Assembly (NCBI RefSeq): GCF_031199965.1
Contig: NZ_CP133605.1
Span: forward strand, 5,499,001 to 5,563,000
DNA: 64,000 bases
Direction of reading: 5' to 3'
Source: Paenibacillus sp. D2_2
GTDB lineage: Bacteria; Bacillota; Bacilli; Paenibacillales; Paenibacillaceae
Position 1 is the first letter of the stretch. The number at the start of each line of letters is the position of its first letter. Below the pieces are notes generated by a model. That model worked only from the letters and a program-made list of their open reading frames with translations. It had not been told where the DNA came from and made no database searches. The position numbers were made by a program, and so were the translations under genes. Positions 59,497-64,000 of this stretch are shown here, piece after piece.

Positions 59497-60054
59497 CACA
59501 TTCTCCATCCCTTTTTTATACATCAAAGAGATTTGATCCGCGATGTATTCAGAGCTAAATTGCGTGCCATCCTTAATCCACCACATAATAATCCCAAGTA
59601 GTGACGATGCAATAATATCAATCGAAACTACTTCCCTGGTATATTGAATCTCTCTCGTGTTTCTACGCTTTTCTATCGTGTTTATTAATAGGTTAAACAT
59701 ATGTTTTTTGAATCCTTTGTTCTCAAATAGTACAGCTAAAATTTTTCGATATTCATAAAAATAATTTAAAAATGTAACCAACGTTTCCTGCTCATTGCTA
59801 CTTTTCCCTTGCAATAACGGATCAATCTTCATCGATAGGTCATCAAAGATCTCATGTACAATCTGACGTAACAAGTCGTTAATATCCTCATAATGCAAAT
59901 AAAACGTTGCACGATTTAGTTCAGCACGTTTCGCAATTTTTTGAACGGTCAGTTGGGAGATATCGAGATCTTCAGTTATTAAGGAAAAAACAGCATTTTT
60001 CAGCATCCTTTTCGAACGAATGGCACGCGGGTCTTCTTTTTTATATATAGACAT
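59449..60054 (-). CDS. TetR family transcriptional regulator
   Basis: 201 residues: HTH ISQLTVQKIAKRAELNRATF, then YLHYEDINDLLRQIVHEIFD, C-terminal ligand domain related to the neighbouring TetR (SLLGIIMWWIKDGTQF). Divergent from the MFS transporter, which it probably represses via the repeat at 60108-60123. Confidence 0.9.
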   Translation of the reverse strand: MSIYKKEDPRAIRSKRMLKNAVFSLITEDLDISQLTVQKIAKRAELNRATFYLHYEDINDLLRQIVHEIFDDLSMKIDPLLQGKSSNEQETLVTFLNYFYEYRKILAVLFENKGFKKHMFNLLINTIEKRRNTREIQYTREVVSIDIIASSLLGIIMWWIKDGTQFSSEYIADQISLMYKKGMENVLIEFPQRKQRYSREP

Positions 60055-60107
60055 TTTATCCCTCTATCGTCGATTATTTCTCACTTCATTAACAGATCAA
60101 TCTATTC

Positions 60108-60123
60108 TGTTGATTAGTCAACA
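60108..60123. promoter_or_regulatory. Candidate TetR operator upstream of the MFS transporter
   Basis: TGTTGA-TTAG-TCAACA, perfect 6-base arms in the gap between divergent TetR and MFS genes. Confidence 0.55.
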
Positions 60124-60223
60124 TTTTTAAAGAGATTGTAAATAGGCATTTTTCTTAAATGTTGATATGCTCTATTTTATTGACACACTGTCGAAAAAGC
60201 AACGAAAAGAGGGCTTAATCTAT

Positions 60224-61675
60224 ATGCAAGAAGACAACAAGAAAATAAACAAAGGGATATTACTCAGCATTCTAATCGTTGGCTGTTTCTTATCAACATT
60301 GAATCAAACGATATTAAATATCGCATTAAGTAATTTAATGGATGTATTTCATGTATCGGCGACAACCGTACAATGGATTTCAACGGGATTCATGCTGGTC
60401 AACGGGGTATTGATTCCAGTTACAGCCTATTTAATGAAACGCTTTACAACGCGTCAATTATTCATAAGTTCCATGCTATTTTTATTAATCGGTTCGATGA
60501 TTTGTGCAGCGGCACCAAGCTTTAGTGTGCTATTAGCAGGGCGTATGATTCAAGCTGCTGGTGCAGGGATTATTATGCCACTTATGATGAGTGTCGTTCT
60601 CGCCATTTTCCCAATTGAAAAACGCGGGAGTGCAATGGGCTTACTGGGACTAGCGATGATCTTCGCTCCTGCCATTGGCCCTACACTTGCCGGATTTGTC
60701 ATCCAATATTACTCTTGGCGCTGGTTATTTATCGGTCTGATCCCGCTTATCGTCATCGTCATTTTGTTAGCACTGAAATATTTAGTAAATGTATCTGAGA
60801 CGTCTAAGGCGAAGCTCGATATACTAAGTGTTGTTTTATCAACCGTCGGGTTTGGATTTATTTTATATGGGTTCAGTAGTGCAGGCAGTAAAGGTTGGGG
60901 CGATGTAATCGTGGTCCTTTCATTAGTGATTGGTATCGTTGTAACAGCCATCTTCTGTATTCGACAAATAAAATCCAATGACCCTATGTTAAATCTATCT
61001 GTCTTTAAAAATAAAATCTTTACGTTAACGTCTCTTATTAACGTTTTAATCACAATGATGATGTACGCAGATATGATTTTATTGCCTATCTACCTACAAA
61101 AGGGTCGTGGATTTACAGCATTTGATGCAGGGCTCCTCTTATTACCAGGCGCACTCGTGAATGCGTTTATGTCACCGGTCACGGGTAGATTATATGATCG
61201 CTTTGGTGCTAAGCCGCTGTTTATCATTGGTTTACTGTTTATTATCCCATCCATGTGGGCGGTAACGGATTTATCTGAATCGACAACATATATGTATTTA
61301 ATGATTCGTACGATTGGGCTTCGAATTGGACTAAGCTTCATTACAATGCCACTCAATACGGCTGGATTAAATGCGCTACCCAAACAACTCGGTATGCATG
61401 GCTCCGCAGTGAATAATACCGTTCGCCAAATTGCCGGGGCGATTGGAACTGCTGTCGTAATTACGATTTATACCGCGCAGGCAACAAGCCATGCAGCTAC
61501 AGTGATGCAGACCAATCCTTCTACTTCTGCTGATCAGCTTAAATCCCTTGCTTCTATCCTAGGTGCAAGCGATGCCTATTATTTCATGATGATTTTAGCT
61601 ATTGCGGCGCTTGCCATCACATTATTTATGCCTATGAAAAGGAAGGCAAAGGTGGAAGAAGAACGCCTAGCATAA
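60224..61675 (+). CDS. DHA2-family MFS drug exporter
   Basis: About 483 residues and 14 helices (EmrB/QacA type). Motif near helix 1 is LNQTILNIALSNLMDVFHVS; motif C-like segment LGLAMIFAPAIGPTLAGFVI. ATG 60224 (MQEDNKKINKGILLSI) follows AAGAGGG; the open frame begins at 60167. Drug or toxic-compound/proton antiport is likely; induction through the divergent TetR is inferred. Confidence 0.93.
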   Translation: MQEDNKKINKGILLSILIVGCFLSTLNQTILNIALSNLMDVFHVSATTVQWISTGFMLVNGVLIPVTAYLMKRFTTRQLFISSMLFLLIGSMICAAAPSFSVLLAGRMIQAAGAGIIMPLMMSVVLAIFPIEKRGSAMGLLGLAMIFAPAIGPTLAGFVIQYYSWRWLFIGLIPLIVIVILLALKYLVNVSETSKAKLDILSVVLSTVGFGFILYGFSSAGSKGWGDVIVVLSLVIGIVVTAIFCIRQIKSNDPMLNLSVFKNKIFTLTSLINVLITMMMYADMILLPIYLQKGRGFTAFDAGLLLLPGALVNAFMSPVTGRLYDRFGAKPLFIIGLLFIIPSMWAVTDLSESTTYMYLMIRTIGLRIGLSFITMPLNTAGLNALPKQLGMHGSAVNNTVRQIAGAIGTAVVITIYTAQATSHAATVMQTNPSTSADQLKSLASILGASDAYYFMMILAIAALAITLFMPMKRKAKVEEERLA

Positions 61676-61722
61676 ATGTTCCGTTTGCCTAAAATAATCA
61701 TGTTAGACTTCATATAGCATCA

Positions 61723-61772
61723 CAAAAGCCACCCCTATCCGCGTATGCGTTCGGCTGGCTTTTGTATTTTTC
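61723..61772 (+). terminator. Terminator of the MFS gene
   Basis: AAAAGCCA/TGGCTTTT stem followed by GTATTTTTCC. Confidence 0.75.
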
Positions 61773-61819
61773 CTTTAGCAATAGTAACTATATCGACGAG
61801 AACATAGTAACATTGAAAG

Positions 61820-61841
61820 CCGCATAAATTGCGGTTTTTTT
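61820..61841 (+). terminator. Small terminator-like hairpin
   Basis: CCGCA/TGCGG, 5-base loop, then T7. No gene ends just before it. Confidence 0.5.
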
Positions 61842-61940
61842 GTTTTAACGCAATACCGTCCGAATAGATAGATTCATGTATGATCATTTGTGTATCCTGA
61901 TACGCTATGAATTTTTTTGAAATTTTACGAGAAATAAGTG

Positions 61941-61960
61941 AACCGAAATTCGGTTTTTTA
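61941..61960 (+). terminator. Second small terminator-like hairpin upstream of the sigma-factor fragment
   Basis: AACCGAA/TTCGGTT followed by T4, 40 bases before the sigma-factor start. Confidence 0.5.
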
Positions 61961-62001
61961 CGCCTTATCTATATAGAGACAAATGTGAAAGGAGAGACAT
62001 T

Positions 62002-62370
62002 ATGGAAGTGGAGAACGAACAACGGCTAATGGATGAGATTAGGCAGGGGAATAAAGACGCTTTCCGGACGTTGGTGAATCCGCTGATTCCGAAGGCTTAT
62101 CGGACCGCATATATGATGCTGCAATCCAAGCCGTTGGCGGAGGAAGCGGTACAAAACGCACTAATTGAATTGTATTCGACGATCGTGAGCGGCAAAGAAA
62201 TTAACAGACTTCATGGTTGGTTTAGTAGGTTGCTATCTAACCGGGCGGTTGATATCCCGAGGAAAGAGCAGGGCAATAAGTACCTCAAGTTGGATCATCT
62301 GAACGTCTATATTCCAGCGCCCAAACTAGACCAGTATACGCTCTCACACTGTCCCAAACCGGAGATTTGA
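62002..62370 (+). pseudogene. ECF sigma factor lacking region 4
   Basis: Sigma region 2 is intact: RQGNKDAFRTLVNPLIPKAY, MLQSKPLAEEAVQNALIELY, GWFSRLLSNRAVDIPRK. After NVYIPAPKLDQ the frame ends at 122 residues; the region 4 HTH needed to bind the -35 is absent from any frame up to 62550. GAAAGGAGAG lies before ATG 62002. Most likely a truncated remnant; a regulatory fragment is the less likely alternative. Confidence 0.7.
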
Positions 62371-62548
62371 TTACTGTGAACCGTGATTATACACTTCCGT
62401 TGAAGCCTTGATCAGCAAGGCATAACTGAATCAATTTCATAATTTTTTGTTACATTTCCGATAGGTTCTCATCGGTAGTCAGGCAAAGACACGGCGTTAC
62501 GCCTCCTGCCAAGCCTTGGCAGTCTGCTTTCCTCCCCAAGATCATTAG

Positions 62549-63318
62549 TTAGTTAAATTGCCAGCAGCTTAAGCTCAAGTTGCCGAATTGATAGCTACGG
62601 TGAAGCAAATTCGCTTGACGGTCTCTGTCTCCAGCCCCCATCGCCAGCAACAAGGGAATGAAGTGCTCATTTGTCGGCACAGCCTCCCCAGCGTAAGGTG
62701 CCAATTCCCTATAATGAAACAGGGCATCGAGATCCCATGCTTCCAGCTTACTTTGCAGCCAGTTATCGAACGATTCTGCCCATTCGTCAATCCCTTCCTT
62801 ATACCAATTAACCACTCGCAAATTATGAACGGTCCCGCCGCTGCCTATAATCAGGATATCCTGCTCCCGGAGCTCGGCCAGAGCTTTCCCGATTTGGTAT
62901 TGCTGTTCATTGCTCAAATATCGGTTTACGGATAGCGCAACGACCGGAATATCCACATTGGGGTAGAGCAGCTTGAGGATGGACCAAGCACCGTGGTCCA
63001 GCCCTCTTCTTCATTCAATACACTCTGTATACCATTCCTCGCAAACAACGCATGAATTTGTTCACTCAGGGAACGCTCCCCTTTAGCGGGATAAGTCATC
63101 TGGTATAGTTCGTCTTGGAAACCCCCGAAATCGTAAATCGTGCTATAAGCATCGACTGCGCTGACGGTCTGCGTCGATTGCTCCCAATGTGCCGAGAAAA
63201 GTACGATTGCTTTAGGTTTGGCCGTATTCTCCGCGAATTGACCCAAAAAATCCGTATATTTATTCCTGTCTAAAACTATCGAAGGTGCCCCATGCGCGAA
63301 AAAGTAAGAAGGCATCAT
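62549..63318 (-). CDS. LigB/DODA-type extradiol dioxygenase, frame-broken
   Basis: Class III ring-cleaving dioxygenase family (YgiD/DODA): YFFAHGAPSIV carries an iron-binding His, VLFSAHWEQS another; ILIIGSGGTVHNLR, then FHYRELAPYAGEAVPTNEHF the later metal and substrate residues. The frame is lost in the GGG run at 63002-63004; one extra G gives EEGLDHGAWSILKLLYPNVD and 256 residues, the family size. ATG 63318 follows AAGGAG. Same strand as the esterase and DoxX genes, likely one operon. Confidence 0.88.
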
Positions 63319-63325
63319 ATGATTT

Positions 63326-63719
63326 TCACTCCTTATTAGAATCCATGCCGGAATCACGACTCAACCAGCTCACGAAATCGCTTTGATTGTCCTCGGAGAC
63401 GGCATGATTGGTTGGATAAAGGTTAAAGGTTAAGCGAGACGTTAAATTTCTAAAATAATTAGCGGTTTCATGGCCAATTCGAACCGGGAATACGGAGTCG
63501 AACTCACCCAGCTCCCAACGTAAGATTGCCGCGAATGCCGACAATAATAAAATCGTCAGCCAACGGTTCAACTAGACCGAACATGTTTTTCTCATTCGAA
63601 CCTTTGCCATGTAGCGTGAAGATGGTCGGGTAACGTTTGTCCGGTTCCATGTTGGAAGGAAAGTGAATGTCATAGTGATAAGTCGGGTCCATATAACCGT
63701 TCTCCTTCGTGTTAGGCAT
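63326..63719 (-). pseudogene. MhqD/carboxylesterase-type hydrolase with internal deletion
   Basis: The N-terminal 70 residues are sound (FTLHGKGSNEKNMFGLVEPL, ending GNLTLGAG) and the C-terminal 65 residues also (GEFDSVFPVRIGHETANYFR; then LTFNLYPTNHAVSEDNQSDF with the catalytic His). About 110 residues including the GxSxG nucleophile are missing at the junction near 63504-63515, where the frame also changes. Its ATG overlaps the DoxX stop codon by 8 bases, so the genes are coupled. Confidence 0.75.
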
Positions 63720-64000
63720 CGTGTTTTTTTATCTTGAATAGGTAATCGAGTGATAATGGCGAACGTTCCGCAACAATCAAATAAATAGCAATAACAATAA
63801 AGCTCAGGTCTAATTCATAACCGGCCATTTGGCCGTTCCCTAGCAATCCGATGGAAAGCTTCGTCGTAAAGATCGCCCCAATGAGAATCATTACGAATAT
63901 AGCCGATACATATCTAGTGTAGATACCTATAATCAACATAACTCCACCTACCAGTTCGATAGTCGCTACTACATAAGCCAATACTCCGGGTACACCTATG
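63712..64000 (-). CDS. DoxX family membrane protein (5' end outside window)
   Basis: Open from the window edge: VLAYVVATIELVGGVMLIIG then helices SAIFVMILIGAIFTTKL and LSFIVIAIYLIVAERS. Four-helix DoxX family; the start lies beyond 64000. Followed with overlap by the esterase and then LigB. DoxX proteins (such as B. subtilis MhqP) occur with quinone-detoxifying enzymes. Confidence 0.85.
   Translation of the reverse strand, partial: IGVPGVLAYVVATIELVGGVMLIIGIYTRYVSAIFVMILIGAIFTTKLSIGLLGNGQMAGYELDLSFIVIAIYLIVAERSPLSLDYLFKIKKHDA

Noticed and set aside
1-64000. tRNA, rRNA, transposase, integrase or prophage genes
   Set aside because: None was seen on either strand; the small hairpins found are terminators or operators.

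Overview
The window looks like chromosomal DNA of a low-to-moderate-GC Gram-positive spore-former, most probably Paenibacillus or a close relative. The basis is the gene families: GH115 glycosidase, an SLH-anchored phosphatase, three secreted proteins with copper-amine-oxidase-N 'stalk' domains, a MocR regulator, two chemoreceptors, strong AGGAGG-type ribosome-binding sites and intrinsic terminators at almost every convergent boundary. I see no rRNA, tRNA, CRISPR, transposase or prophage.

Layout. 1-2.7 kb: MocR regulator, divergent GNAT, MerR regulator. 2.8-9 kb: malate:quinone oxidoreductase, then a phosphate-uptake operon (stalk/propeller protein, pstS, pstC, pstA, no pstB) behind a probable Pho box. 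9-12 kb: SRPBCC protein, trpB, a lone hprK. 12-18 kb: CarD-like and MarR genes sharing two perfect operators, a chemoreceptor with an attenuator-like leader, MATE exporter, esterase. 18-23 kb: DUF4062 protein, an intergenic inverted-repeat element, hydrolase, potassium channel, and a GyrI-like/WYL module. 23-32 kb: GH115, phosphotransferase, an SR-dipeptide protein, the S-layer phosphatase. 32-41 kb: cupin, second chemoreceptor, HxlR/OYE pair, SDR/MerR pair with a classical 19-bp-spacer promoter, Ada, AraC-GyrI, AlkD. 41-52 kb: very large secreted NHL/stalk/FecR protein, GAF-GGDEF cyclase, SRPBCC, phosphotransferase, GntR-controlled ABC operon, GNAT, LRR-stalk protein. 52-64 kb: TrmB/TauE/ornithine-cyclodeaminase cassette, methyltransferase-TPR protein, zinc alcohol dehydrogenase with TetR, TetR/MFS pair, sigma-factor fragment, and a LigB dioxygenase/esterase/DoxX cluster that resembles quinone-detoxification loci.

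The dominant oddity is that about twenty genes are broken by single-base indels, mostly one missing G or C in a short homopolymer. In most of them one inserted or deleted base restores a full-length family member of the right length. I read these as sequence or assembly errors rather than decay, and I give merged coordinates as CDS with the break position. Four loci look like real remnants: a LysR C-terminus, an esterase with an internal deletion, a sigma factor lacking region 4 and a phosphotransferase lacking its N-lobe.

Most of the window is a mosaic of small regulator-plus-target pairs (MocR/GNAT, MarR/CarD, MerR/SDR, HxlR/OYE, GntR/ABC, TetR/ADH, TetR/MFS, WYL/GyrI), and several have a visible palindromic operator in the intergenic gap.
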